Assembly: GCA_040757085.1 (NCBI GenBank)
Contig: JBFLXJ010000002.1
Coordinates: 124,001 to 188,000, forward strand
Direction of reading: 5' to 3'
Origin: Bacillota bacterium
GTDB lineage: Bacteria; Bacillota; Sulfobacillia; JACIYH01
DNA length: 64,000 nucleotides
The notes under the pieces are model-generated. The model worked only from the letters and a program-made list of their open reading frames with translations, ran no database searches and was not told where the DNA came from. Positions 32,555 through 41,737 of the stretch are shown here, piece after piece. The position numbers were made by a program, and so were the translations under genes. The stretch's first letter is position 1. The number at the start of each line of letters is the position of its first letter.

Positions 32555-34072
32555 TCATCTCTTCCGCCAAGGCCTCGCCCTCCCCACCAAGTCGGCCAGG
32601 TTAAGAGCTACGGCCAATGGCTCCAGGACGGGTACATCCAGCTTCTGGGCTACCGCGCCGGCCATCTTCGCCATCGCACCGCAGCCCAGGACAATCACCT
32701 CCGCCCCAGCCCGTCCTACCAGATTCCGGGCTTCCGAAACGATTGCTTCCGCCGTGACGGCCTCGTCGCTGGAAAGTTCGAGGACCCCTATGTCGATCCC
32801 CACCGCACCCGCCAGCCGTTGGGTCAACCCCATCTCCCTGACCTGCAGCTCGGTCCAGGGGCCGGCGTTCCGCCCCGTCGATACCACCCCGAAGCGGTGC
32901 CCCAGCAGCAGAGCCAGTCTGCAGCTGGCCTCTGCCAGGCCAAGGGCAGGTCTGCCGGTGGACTCCCGCAGGGCCCGCACGGCCGGGTCGGCGAAGCAGT
33001 TAACCACACTGACGTCGAAAGCCCCCTCCTCACCGCGCGCTGCCCGCACCACACCGGGACGGGCACATGCCTCCTGGTAAAAGGTTTCTATACAGGGCGG
33101 CCCTTCGGTGATGTCCTTCACGTGTACCCTGGTCCAGGGCGGCAACACGGTGTGAGCATATTCCGGTACCCATGATAGCAGGCCGGGCGAGACTACCGGA
33201 TTGACCAGCAAAACATCTACGGGATCAGGATCCCCGCCGATCCTGCCCCCAGGGCCACCCGTGAACACCCCTGCTTGCTCCCCAGGCCCGCTGGTACCTT
33301 CAGCGCCGTAACCCTGGATCCTCCCAACCGGCGGCTCCCGGTAAGGGGCATACAGGCCCCCCCGGAAATGGGACAGTCCCAGCCTGACCAGGACCTGGGC
33401 GGCGCGGAAGGCAAGGGCCATCGGTTCCAGCACCACCAGCCCCATCCCCTCCAGCACGGCGGCCACCCTGGGGGCAAGCGGGGCCAGGCCGGTGCAGCCC
33501 AGCACCATCACCTGGGCGTTGGCCTCCTCGTGGGCGCGCAAGGCGGCCCGCACCGTGCACTCCACCGTGCGGTCGGGCTGGCGTTCCAAATCCGCCACCG
33601 CCACGCCCAGGGGGTAAATGCCGCCCACCATCCCCTCCAGGCCCAGGCGACGCAAGTAACGGCGGAACATGACCGCGGCATTCTCGTCGGGAGCCAGCAC
33701 CGCCACCCCTTCCCCGAAAAGGGGAGCCAGGGCCAGGGCCGTCTCGCCTGCACCCAGCACCGGACAGGCGAGGAGTTCGCGGCCAGGGGCCAGGCCGGGG
33801 TCAGCGCAGCAGTTGATGACCACGGCGTCATAGACGTCTCTGCCCGGGCCCCGTTCCGGTGCCCGGCCCGCCTCCGCCAGGACGTCCAGCAACGCCGCTA
33901 CCCCGTACTCGGCCTCCACTAGCCTGGTCTCCGTGTCCACCGCCGGGGGCCCGTACGTCAGGCTGGCCACCCGTACCTCGTCCCCGGGTGCAACGAGGGA
34001 GCGGAGGTATGCCTCGTCCTGGGCGTCCCAGGTGTCCGTCCCCACGGGATTGACAAAAAGGTACCTAGCCAC
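32555..34072 (-). CDS. Tandem Asp/Glu/hydantoin racemase-like fusion protein
   Basis: 505 aa from a GTG at 34072 (GGGGGG 6 nt upstream). Two homologous racemase domains in one chain: the first (about 1-245) begins RYLFVNPVGTDTWD and has VVINCCADPG and VLGCTGLAPLAPRV; the second (about 280-500) begins VLLVNPVVSPGLLSW and has VVNCFADPAVRAL and VLGCGAMAKMAGAV. Both cysteines of the two-base mechanism are kept in each half. Family members racemise hydantoins, Asp or Glu, or act on maleate. Fusion of two copies is unusual; these enzymes normally work as homodimers. Inferred role: racemising the imported compound or its cyclic derivative. Confidence 0.83.
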   Translation of the reverse strand: MARYLFVNPVGTDTWDAQDEAYLRSLVAPGDEVRVASLTYGPPAVDTETRLVEAEYGVAALLDVLAEAGRAPERGPGRDVYDAVVINCCADPGLAPGRELLACPVLGAGETALALAPLFGEGVAVLAPDENAAVMFRRYLRRLGLEGMVGGIYPLGVAVADLERQPDRTVECTVRAALRAHEEANAQVMVLGCTGLAPLAPRVAAVLEGMGLVVLEPMALAFRAAQVLVRLGLSHFRGGLYAPYREPPVGRIQGYGAEGTSGPGEQAGVFTGGPGGRIGGDPDPVDVLLVNPVVSPGLLSWVPEYAHTVLPPWTRVHVKDITEGPPCIETFYQEACARPGVVRAARGEEGAFDVSVVNCFADPAVRALRESTGRPALGLAEASCRLALLLGHRFGVVSTGRNAGPWTELQVREMGLTQRLAGAVGIDIGVLELSSDEAVTAEAIVSEARNLVGRAGAEVIVLGCGAMAKMAGAVAQKLDVPVLEPLAVALNLADLVGRARPWRKR

Positions 34073-34110
34073 ACTCGTCCCCCCAGTACCGGCCCCTCCC
34101 CGGCCTTGCG

Positions 34111-35094
34111 TCACCCTGCCCGCTCACGCCACCCGGACATCCCGGCCAGCACTCCGTCGCGCAGGATGACCTCCCCGTCCAGGAAAAGGGTAGGTGTCAT
34201 GATGATGCCGTCGACGTGCAGGGGAACCTGCACGTGCCCGCCCATGCTGGCGTTGTCCCCGAAGGCCACGTGAACCGTACCCAGGACTTTTTCGTCCTCG
34301 AGCACGTTCCCGCTCACCGTGGCCAGGTCGTTGGTGCCGATCCCCAGTTCCGCCAGGTTGGCAGCTCCCTCTCCCACCTCTTCCAGCAGCCGCCTCAGTT
34401 CCGCGGCCACCCGGCCGCCCTCGATCCGCACCGCGCGGCCACCTTCCAGCCATATCCGCACGGGTTGGTCCACCCGCTCGTCCAGCAGAGATCCATCGAT
34501 CACCACCACACCCTCGGCCGTGCCCTCCACCGGGGCGATGTAGGCCTCTCCGGCGGGCAGGTTCCCGAAGCTCCCGGGGGTCAGGTAAAGCCCGGTGTCG
34601 GCATGACCCACCCGCCCGGCCAGGGACATGGTGACGTCGGTACCACCGGCACTCACGATGCGCGCCCTCCCCGCCCGGGTGAGGAGGTCGGCCAGCACCG
34701 TCGCCCGCCGGGCCACCAGGTGGTAGTCGGCGGGGAGCACCCTGGCCATCATATCCGCCGTTATCCCCGGCATGGAGGCGACGCGGGCCCCGCGCGCACA
34801 GGCCTCCCGTCGGGCGGAAGTGTGGGACAGGGAAAAGGTGGTGGGCATCACCACCACGTGGGCGTGCGCCATGGCAGCGGCCACCGCGGGGGGTGGTTCC
34901 TCCCCGTCCCGGTTGCGCACCTCCATGAGCACCAGGACCGGCTCCGCACCCATTTCCCGGGCGGCCAGCCGAAATGCCTCCCCCAATTCGCGGCGGGGCG
35001 CGTCGCAGACCACCGCCACCACCTCGCCCGGCTTCACCCCCAGGCACACCTGCAGGGCGCGGCGAGCTCCTGCCATTACGTCCCCCGCATCCAT
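34111..35094 (-). CDS. M29-type aminopeptidase-like protein (COG2309), copy B
   Basis: 327 aa from the ATG at 35094; upstream in-frame codons lie within the previous gene. Matches the M29/AmpS superfamily: VKPGEVVAVVCDAP near the start, SGNVLEDEKVLGTVHVAFGDN and the HVDGI metal-ligand pair (His, Asp) near the C-terminus. M29 enzymes are two-metal aminopeptidases, but the superfamily also holds the iron dioxygenase NicX, so peptidase activity is not certain. 6 nt from the paralogous gene upstream. Confidence 0.75.
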   Translation of the reverse strand: MDAGDVMAGARRALQVCLGVKPGEVVAVVCDAPRRELGEAFRLAAREMGAEPVLVLMEVRNRDGEEPPPAVAAAMAHAHVVVMPTTFSLSHTSARREACARGARVASMPGITADMMARVLPADYHLVARRATVLADLLTRAGRARIVSAGGTDVTMSLAGRVGHADTGLYLTPGSFGNLPAGEAYIAPVEGTAEGVVVIDGSLLDERVDQPVRIWLEGGRAVRIEGGRVAAELRRLLEEVGEGAANLAELGIGTNDLATVSGNVLEDEKVLGTVHVAFGDNASMGGHVQVPLHVDGIIMTPTLFLDGEVILRDGVLAGMSGWRERAG

Positions 35095-35099
35095 ATCCC

Positions 35100-36155
35100 T
35101 CACCCGCCCCGCGCGGCTCTGGCCAGATCCTCCAGTTCCGGGCCCACCACCCGGCCCCGGTCCAGGATCTGGACCCCATCCAGCCACACGGACGAATTGA
35201 GGCATATGCCGTCGCAGTGCGAGGCGGCCCGGATGCCGTCGGGCGGGACATCAATGGGGCTCATGTAACCGATGCCCCACTCCGTGCACCCCCACACCCG
35301 CTCGTCTTCCAGTACGTTTCCCGTGAGCCTGGCCCCAGGATTAAACCCGTAGCAGACGTGGCCGAGCCGGAACATATTGGGGTCCCGGAAGGATTCCAGC
35401 CAGGCCCGGAACTCCTCCGCCTGGGGGCCACCCGTGATGGAGACTATGCGCCCCTCCCGTACCTCCAGGAAAATCGGCGCCTTGAGGATGCCCAGGGGCG
35501 GGCACAGTGACCCGTCGAACACGATGGTTCCTTCCACCGTTTCCAGCCGGGGGGACCAGCCCACCTGCCCGGCCAGCATCCACACCCCGGGGGTAGACGC
35601 GTCTCCCCAGTCACAACTGATGGAGTGGTCCGGCCCCACGTTCTGGAATGACACCTCCGTGCCGGCAGGGGTGGTGATGCGAACGTGGGTGGCCCGGGAG
35701 GTCAGGTCGCGGACCTTCTCCAGGAAGCGACGCAGGGCGGCCATGTCCACGCGACCGATGGCCCTCACCATGAGGTCCGCAGTCATGCCGCACAGGCACA
35801 GGTAGCGCAGTTCCGGGTTGGCGGCCGTAGCATGCTCGTAGACCCCCGAATACAGCAGCCACTGGTGGTTGTACTCCACCCAGACCCGGGAGGATGCCAC
35901 CGCCCGGGCCAGAGCTTCTACGGGAAGGTCGGGGTCGGCCGCCTTACCCACCCCGCGGGGAGTCGCCACTTTCAGGACCAGGGGCTTGCCCCCCGAATCC
36001 AGCACCGCCGCGGCCGTGGCCCGCACCACTTCCTCGTCACTCAGCGTGTCCGCCGTGATTGCCACCACTTCCCCCGGCTTGACCCGCAGGGACTCCCGTA
36101 CCAGCTTCCCGGCGGCCGCGCTCAACTCAAATTCGTAGGCGCCCATCGGCATCAC
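35100..36155 (-). CDS. M29-type aminopeptidase-like protein (COG2309), copy A
   Basis: 351 aa. Same family as the next gene: LRVKPGEVVAITADTLSDEE, PPLGILKAPIFLEV, NVLEDERVWGCTEWGIGY and HCDGI with the His-x-Asp pair. GTG and ATG starts at 36155, 36152 and 36146 are equally close. It overlaps the upstream DUF917 gene by 29 bp. The two paralogues may form a heteromer or act on successive intermediates; the substrate is unknown. Confidence 0.75.
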   Translation of the reverse strand: MMPMGAYEFELSAAAGKLVRESLRVKPGEVVAITADTLSDEEVVRATAAAVLDSGGKPLVLKVATPRGVGKAADPDLPVEALARAVASSRVWVEYNHQWLLYSGVYEHATAANPELRYLCLCGMTADLMVRAIGRVDMAALRRFLEKVRDLTSRATHVRITTPAGTEVSFQNVGPDHSISCDWGDASTPGVWMLAGQVGWSPRLETVEGTIVFDGSLCPPLGILKAPIFLEVREGRIVSITGGPQAEEFRAWLESFRDPNMFRLGHVCYGFNPGARLTGNVLEDERVWGCTEWGIGYMSPIDVPPDGIRAASHCDGICLNSSVWLDGVQILDRGRVVGPELEDLARAARGG

Positions 36156-37317
36156 CCATCCTCGCGTCGGCCATCTCTCCCAAGCCGTGACACCGGCACA
36201 GCTCCTCCACCGGCACGTATGCGGCCTCGAGCCCCAGGTACCGCGGTCCCAGCACCTCCAGCCCCCGGGCCGTACGCCACTTGCCCGGGGCGGGGAACAC
36301 TACCACTGCCACCTCCCTGCCAGCCGGGATGGCGGGGTTCAGCACGGGCTGGCCGTCCTCCTCCCCCAGCAGGGATATGAGGTCGGGGATCGTGGCCACC
36401 ACGGTCCCATCCAGCCGGGCCACCATGTGCTCGTTGCGGAACGTCACCTCCAGTGTTCTTCCCTGGTAGGGCCCGGAGCCCGCCACCGCCACCTCACCTT
36501 CCGTCAGGCCCCCCGCGATCCGGAAGGTGCTGTCCGCCACCACCGCGCCCCGGAATATAACCATGCCTCCGCCGGCCCGGGCGGCAGCCGTGGCCGGGTC
36601 CATCCCCCCGCTCCTGGCCGCCCGCAGGGCGGCCCCTACCGCCCGGGCTCTGCTCAGCGTCCCCGCCAGGAGTGACTGCCTGGCCACTGCCGCCGGCACC
36701 GGGTGGTCGGCCACCCCGGCCCGGTTACCACTGGCCACCGCGAAAGCCCGGGCTATGGCCTCGGCCCGGAAGTCATCAGCCACCTTCTCCACGATGGCCA
36801 CGTCGCCGGACCCGCTGGCCAGAGCCAGCGGGGCGATGGGCACACCATCCAGGTAGAACGTGGAATGGTACAGCTCGGGCACCGCCCTTCCCGCCGGGTC
36901 GGCGTCCACGACGGGCCTCCCCATGGCCCAGGCCACGGCCAGGGCAGCCGCCGTGTTCCCACCCCCCAACTCCGTCGGCACCACGCCGGCGATGGGGTGG
37001 CCCAGGAATCTCTCCAGGGCACGCACGGCCACCAGGGGCTCGTAGCTTTCCGAAACCGGGCCGTCCCCGGGGGTACCCGCCTCCGCTGTATCTGCCTCCC
37101 CACCTTGGGCGGGGGCGACGGCACCCACGAAATACGGGCAGGCCAGCAGGTCGCCGTCGGCGAGTTCGTCCAGGTCCACCATCCACACCGGGCCGAACTG
37201 CCGGTAACACCTGCGCGCCAGGGCAAGGCCGCTCTCCAGGTGGCCCCCACCACCCGTGGCCAGGACGGCACAGCCCACCAGCAGATCTTCTACTTCTTCC
37301 CACTGCAGTTCACGCAC
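36127..37317 (-). CDS. DUF917 protein (S-methyl-thiohydantoin desulfurase-like), copy B
   Basis: 396 aa from a GTG at 37317 (GGGGGGAG 4 nt upstream). Starts LQWEEVEDLLVGCAVLATGGGG, and has the GVVPTELGGGNTAAALAVAW, DADPAGRAVPELYHSTFYLDG and PDLISLL segments of PF06032. The family was long only DUF917 and is now linked to thiohydantoin desulfuration and grouped with hydantoinase/oxoprolinase-like enzymes. Paralogous to the gene just upstream. Confidence 0.82.
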   Translation of the reverse strand: MRELQWEEVEDLLVGCAVLATGGGGHLESGLALARRCYRQFGPVWMVDLDELADGDLLACPYFVGAVAPAQGGEADTAEAGTPGDGPVSESYEPLVAVRALERFLGHPIAGVVPTELGGGNTAAALAVAWAMGRPVVDADPAGRAVPELYHSTFYLDGVPIAPLALASGSGDVAIVEKVADDFRAEAIARAFAVASGNRAGVADHPVPAAVARQSLLAGTLSRARAVGAALRAARSGGMDPATAAARAGGGMVIFRGAVVADSTFRIAGGLTEGEVAVAGSGPYQGRTLEVTFRNEHMVARLDGTVVATIPDLISLLGEEDGQPVLNPAIPAGREVAVVVFPAPGKWRTARGLEVLGPRYLGLEAAYVPVEELCRCHGLGEMADARMGDADGRLRI

Positions 37318-37359
37318 GAATCTCCCCCCAGCCGGCGTACCCACCGGGCAGCCGTACCC

Positions 37360-38478
37360 CTACCCCTGCCGGGCGAACCGGCCGGGATCCCAGTCCACGT
37401 CGAACCCGAAGAAGCGGGGAACCAGGATGCCCAGCCCCCGCTCGTTGAGCCACTCCCGGGGAGCGGGGAATCCGACCACCGCCACCTCCGTCCCCGCCGG
37501 AGCATGAGGATTGAGGATCGGGCTGCCGTCTTCCTGGCGGAGCACGCAAATGAGATCGGGGACGGTGACGTCCACGTGCCCGTCCTTCCAGGAGATGATG
37601 TTCTCGTTCTTGAACCAGATCCGGTACCTGCTACCCGCCCAAGCGCCGGTACCCTCGAGTTCCATCTCCCCGAACAGGAAACCCTCCCTGTCTTCCCAGC
37701 GGGGATCGGTGCGCACCACACCTCGGAACAGGAGTTCCCCTCCCCCGGTCCGCACCACCGCCTCCACGGGATCCCGGCCCGCCTCCCAGGCTTCGCGCCG
37801 CGCCCGTCCCACCGCCAGGGCCCGCGTCAGTGCCCCCGGGATCACCCCGCCCGCCCGCAACTGCCCCACCCGGGCGGGGTGATCCGCCGTAGCCACCATC
37901 CCCCCGCTGGCCACGGCGACGGCCCGCACCAGGTCTTCCGCCCGGAAATCGTCCACCACCCGCTCAATGACCATGGGCTCCCCGAAATCGGTGCACAGGG
38001 CCAGCGGGTAGATAGGCAGCCCCTGCAGGTAGTACGTGGAGAACTGCAGGTCGGGAACAGCCCGCCCCGCGGCATCGGCGTCCAGCAGGGGAATCCCCGC
38101 CCGGGCGGCCACGGCCATCCCCACCGCCGTGTTAAGCCCGCCGTACTCAATGGACACCAGGGCAGTAAACGGACGGCCCAGGTGCCGCTCCAGGGCGCGC
38201 ATGGCCAGGTATGCGGGCGGCTCTTGGGGCCGTGGCAACCGGGCGAAACGGGCAGATGCCTCCGGGCTTTTGGGGGCCGTGGAACCCGTGAAGTACACCG
38301 AGCACGTAGAGGCGTCATCCGGCAACTCCTGTGGCGAGGCCAACCAGAATACCCGTCCCGCCTCGTGCTCGCGCCGCACCATCTCCCACCCCAGGGAGGG
38401 ATCTCCCCCGCCGCCGGTGGCGAGCAGGGCACAACCATCCAGCACGTCCCTGGCTTCCTGGATCTCCAGCTTGCGCAA
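37360..38478 (-). CDS. DUF917 protein (S-methyl-thiohydantoin desulfurase-like), copy A
   Basis: 372 aa, TTG start behind GGGGGTGG. IQEARDVLDGCALLATGGGGDP, LVSIEYGGLNTAVGMAVAAR, LLDADAAGRAVPDLQFSTYY and VPDLICVLRQEDGSPILN align with the second copy. Both copies keep the Gly-rich N-loop and the DADxAGRAVP motif, so both look functional. It follows the binding-protein gene by 21 nt. Confidence 0.82.
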   Translation of the reverse strand: MRKLEIQEARDVLDGCALLATGGGGDPSLGWEMVRREHEAGRVFWLASPQELPDDASTCSVYFTGSTAPKSPEASARFARLPRPQEPPAYLAMRALERHLGRPFTALVSIEYGGLNTAVGMAVAARAGIPLLDADAAGRAVPDLQFSTYYLQGLPIYPLALCTDFGEPMVIERVVDDFRAEDLVRAVAVASGGMVATADHPARVGQLRAGGVIPGALTRALAVGRARREAWEAGRDPVEAVVRTGGGELLFRGVVRTDPRWEDREGFLFGEMELEGTGAWAGSRYRIWFKNENIISWKDGHVDVTVPDLICVLRQEDGSPILNPHAPAGTEVAVVGFPAPREWLNERGLGILVPRFFGFDVDWDPGRFARQG

Positions 38479-38499
38479 CGAAGACCACCCCCAGGGAGG

Positions 38500-40083
38500 C
38501 TACTTTGCCTCCTCGCGATAACAGTCGTACCACCACACCACGTGCGGATAGGCCGGGTTGTCTACGAAGCCTTTCAGCGACGCCGCCACGGGCCGCACGT
38601 ACTCCAGGTCGTAAAGGAACAGGGCAGCTGCGTCTTCCACCAGGATCTTCTGCGCCTGCACGTACTTGGCGATGGCCTGTTGCCGGTCGATGCCGGAAAC
38701 CCGGCGCCCCTCCTCGATGAGCCGGTCGTACTCGGGATTCTTGTAGTAGCTCAGGTTGAAGACGATTTCGGGCTCGGAGTGGAAGAGGTTGACCAGGAAG
38801 CTGTACGGATCGGCGTAATCAGGCCACCAGTAAAAGAGGAAGATGTCCTGACGCTTCTGGGGGTCCGGATTCTTGGCGAGTTCCCACTGCTGCTCCCAGT
38901 TCATGACCCGGATGTCCAGACCGATGCCGAGCTCGGCGAAGGAGGCCTTCATGAGTTCCGCCACCCTGCGCTCCTGGTCGTCCCCGCTGGTGTACGTAAG
39001 CGTCAGCTTCAACCCGCCCTTGCCGTAGCCGGCTTTGTCCAGCAGGGCACGGGCCTTGGCCGGGTCGTACGTGTACTGGGGCACTTCCTCGGAGTAGCCC
39101 CACAACCCCTTGGGCACTGGCCCCCGGGCCTGGGAGGCGTAACCGAGCATGACCGTGGAGATGATGTCCCGGTAAGGCACGGCGTACGAGATGGCCCGCC
39201 GGACATCCGGGTTGTTCAGCGGCTTCTTCTCCGTATTCAGCATCCCCAGGAGGTTCTGGAAGGAGGGAGTCACCACCACCTTGACCTTGGGATTCTTCTG
39301 CAGGTCGGCGATTTGATCCAGGGGAAGCTGGTTGGTGTAGTCAGCCTGTCCCGCCTCGATCATCTGCCGGCGCGTGGTAGGTTCGGTAACCTGCTTGAAC
39401 ACCACCTTGTCGAAGTGCTTACCTTCCCACCCTCCCCAGTAGTCGGGGAACTTGGTGAGCACCAGGTCCCCGGCCTTCTCGTAGCTCTCCAGCATGTAAG
39501 GACCCGTGCCCGCTTCATGCCCGGCCGCGAACCAATCCTCCCCATGCTCCTTCACCGCCTGGGGGTCGAATATATGGGCTCCGTACCCCGAAGAAACGAC
39601 CAGGTCAAGCGGAGCCGGGTACTTCAGCTTAAACACCACCGTGTACTGGTCGGGCACCTCTATCCTGTCGACGGAATCCCATATGAAGGACGCCCCCTTC
39701 CCCCGCTGGATGGTGCGTTCGATGGAGTACTTCACGGCATGGGCGTCCATGGCATTGCCGGTGTGGAACTTCACACCCTTGCGGATGTGGAACGTCCATT
39801 CCAGCCCGTCCGGAGAATGGGAATAGTCTGTGGCCAGTACCGGGGTGAACTTTCCAGCGATGGGGTCGTAGCGGAGCAGGGTCTCGTACATGTTGTTCAT
39901 GGCGATGATCTCGTTGGAGAAGCTGTCGCTCGGGTCCCAGAACACCATGACCTCGCTCGAGTTGGCGTAGACCGCGACCTGGGGTTTGGCCGGCTGCTGG
40001 GCCGGCTTGCTGCAGGCGGCCAGCAGGGAAACCGCCACAATCGCCACCAGCAGTAGGCCTAACCTACCTTTCCGCCCGTTCAT
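38500..40083 (-). CDS. ABC transporter solute-binding lipoprotein, SBP_bac_5 (Opp/Dpp) family
   Basis: 527 aa from the ATG at 40083. Lipoprotein signal (LGLLLVAIVAVSLLAAC, lipobox LAAC), then the large two-lobed family 5 binding protein: LRYDPIAGKFTPVLATDYS, FHIRKGVKFHTGNAMDAHAVKYSIER (in part), GTGPYMLESYE, NNPDVRRAISYAV. Captures the substrate for OppBCDF encoded at the other end of the same cluster. First gene after the divergent PucR regulator. Confidence 0.92.
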   Translation of the reverse strand: MNGRKGRLGLLLVAIVAVSLLAACSKPAQQPAKPQVAVYANSSEVMVFWDPSDSFSNEIIAMNNMYETLLRYDPIAGKFTPVLATDYSHSPDGLEWTFHIRKGVKFHTGNAMDAHAVKYSIERTIQRGKGASFIWDSVDRIEVPDQYTVVFKLKYPAPLDLVVSSGYGAHIFDPQAVKEHGEDWFAAGHEAGTGPYMLESYEKAGDLVLTKFPDYWGGWEGKHFDKVVFKQVTEPTTRRQMIEAGQADYTNQLPLDQIADLQKNPKVKVVVTPSFQNLLGMLNTEKKPLNNPDVRRAISYAVPYRDIISTVMLGYASQARGPVPKGLWGYSEEVPQYTYDPAKARALLDKAGYGKGGLKLTLTYTSGDDQERRVAELMKASFAELGIGLDIRVMNWEQQWELAKNPDPQKRQDIFLFYWWPDYADPYSFLVNLFHSEPEIVFNLSYYKNPEYDRLIEEGRRVSGIDRQQAIAKYVQAQKILVEDAAALFLYDLEYVRPVAASLKGFVDNPAYPHVVWWYDCYREEAK

Positions 40084-40401
40084 CCCTGTCCCCCCTTTGC
40101 TTACACGTGGCCGGGCCCACACCCTGGCCCGGCTCACTCCGGGTGTCCTGTGCTCCCCCGCTCACACGCCCGGGTCCACCGCGTGGGCCGGCTTTCTCCT
40201 GGTACCGGGGCAAGTGCCAGTACCGCAGCTCCGGACGGGGCAACACCGCAGCCCGTTTTGGTGGGCGAGTGTTCTGCAGCCGCGCCTGGCATCCTGCCGT
40301 ACTGGGTCTCCCTTTTGCACCAAAAATGGGTCATTGCTTTGTCCGATATACACAGGAAAATACCACCGGCAGCGCGAAATCACCCTCAGGGGGGAGTGGC
40401 C
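40084..40401. promoter_or_regulatory. Divergent control region between the binding-protein operon and pucR
   Basis: 318 nt without a gene. Holds a hairpin CCGGGCC/GGCCCGG (40111-40117 with 40126-40132) near the binding-protein start, an A/T-richer tract around 40310-40360 with GATATACA, a plausible -10, and the AGGGGGG site of pucR at 40389-40394. The 10-mer GTCCGATATA (40341-40350) recurs at 3071-3080 in another promoter region. No -35 box could be fixed. Confidence 0.4.
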
Positions 40402-41667
40402 GTGGCCATCAGTGTCATGGAGGCGCTGCGCATAGGCAAGCTGCAGCGGGCCCGCGTCCTGGCAGGCCGCCGGGGGCTGGGCAGGCTCATCGAGCACGTG
40501 GACGTCATCGAAATGCCCGAGATCGACCCCTGGGTGCGAGCGAACGTCCTGTACCTGACCAGCTTCTATGCCATCAGGGACAATCTCCGGACCCAGCAGG
40601 ACCTGATCCGCTACCTGGCCGCGCACGGGGCAGCCGCCATAGCACTGGACACCAAGAGCTACCTCAATGGTGCTCCCCCGCAGGTACTTGAGGTGGCGGA
40701 GTCGTGCGACTTTCCCGTCATCGAGATCCCGGAGGACGCCAGCTACATCGACATCATCACCCCGGTGCTGGAAGCGGTGTTCACCCGCAAGCGCAGCCGG
40801 GACGATTTCCTGGAAGACCTCCTGGAGGGCAACGTCAAACCCGAGGCGATCCAGCAACGGGCCAGGTACCTGGCCTGGAAGCTGGATGGTAAGCGCACGG
40901 TGCTCATCGTTGACCTGGACGACTTCCAATCGTTCTGCCTGTCAGGGCGCCTCTCCGAGCGGGCCATCCAGGAATTGAAGAGCCGTTTTCTCACCGTGGT
41001 GGCGGAGACCACCCACAGGACCCTGGCAGGAGAGCACGTGGTGGCTCCCCGCAGCGACAGCGTGGTGATCCTGGCCCAGGTACCGGACGATAACCTGTCC
41101 CCCACCTCCGTCTATCCCTGCCCCCTGCCCCCCGCCCCGCGGGCGATCATCGAGGACCTGGCCCTCAGGGTTAAGCAGGCGGCCGCGCGTGTCCTGCCCG
41201 GTCTCACTCTTTCGGTGGGGATAGGCCTCTTGTGCAACTGCCCCTCCCAGATCGCAGAAAGCTTTGCAGCCGCCAGAGATGCCCTCAATATCAGCCTCGG
41301 GCTGGCGGGAGGCGACCGCATCGTTTTTTATCAGGACCTGGGGATACATCGCCTCTTGCTGAGGATCGGACCGCAGGCGGAACTGGAGCGGTTCGTGAGC
41401 GAAGAAATCGGCCCCCTCATCGAACACGACCGCCGCCGGGGCTCCCAGCTTGTGCGCACGCTGGAAGTATTCCTGGACAGCGGATGTCACCTGGAGAGGG
41501 CCGCTTCCCGGCTCTACGTCCACCGGAATTCGCTGAAGTACCGCCTTACCCGTATCAAGCAGCTGCTACGGCTGACCAGCCTCGAAGGCGAACGCCTCGC
41601 CTCCCTCGCCTTCGCCGTCAAGGCCCATCGCATCCTGACCGAGCGCAACCGGGCCGGTGCCCGATGA
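40402..41667 (+). CDS. PucR-family transcriptional regulator
   Basis: 421 aa from a GTG at 40402, seven nt after AGGGGGG; upstream in-frame codons lack similarity. N-terminal PucR domain (about 1-125: ALRIGKLQRARVLAGRRGL, VLYLTSFYAIRDN, FPVIEIPEDASYIDII), a central GGDEF-like/CdaR-type region, and the C-terminal HTH_30 (LERAASRLYVHRNSLKYRLTR, about 365-400). PucR-type proteins activate purine, ureide, amino-acid or peptide catabolic genes in response to the substrate. The divergent operon is the evident target. Confidence 0.88.
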   Translation: MAISVMEALRIGKLQRARVLAGRRGLGRLIEHVDVIEMPEIDPWVRANVLYLTSFYAIRDNLRTQQDLIRYLAAHGAAAIALDTKSYLNGAPPQVLEVAESCDFPVIEIPEDASYIDIITPVLEAVFTRKRSRDDFLEDLLEGNVKPEAIQQRARYLAWKLDGKRTVLIVDLDDFQSFCLSGRLSERAIQELKSRFLTVVAETTHRTLAGEHVVAPRSDSVVILAQVPDDNLSPTSVYPCPLPPAPRAIIEDLALRVKQAAARVLPGLTLSVGIGLLCNCPSQIAESFAAARDALNISLGLAGGDRIVFYQDLGIHRLLLRIGPQAELERFVSEEIGPLIEHDRRRGSQLVRTLEVFLDSGCHLERAASRLYVHRNSLKYRLTRIKQLLRLTSLEGERLASLAFAVKAHRILTERNRAGAR

Positions 41668-41737
41668 CCCCGCTGCGAGGCAAGCGGTTACGCCGGCACC
41701 CACCCCATCCCGCGCGGAGCCCCCGTGCGGCTTACCG

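Noticed and set aside
36703-40056. A plus-strand open frame of more than 1100 codons
   Set aside because: It lies opposite the two DUF917 genes and the binding-protein gene, which have clear family motifs, signal peptide and ribosome sites. Long antisense frames are expected in GC-rich DNA.
40097-40112. GG-N10-GC pattern just upstream of the binding-protein start, as a sigma-54 promoter
   Set aside because: Flanking bases do not match, and the transcript would start only a few bases before the ATG and lose the ribosome site.
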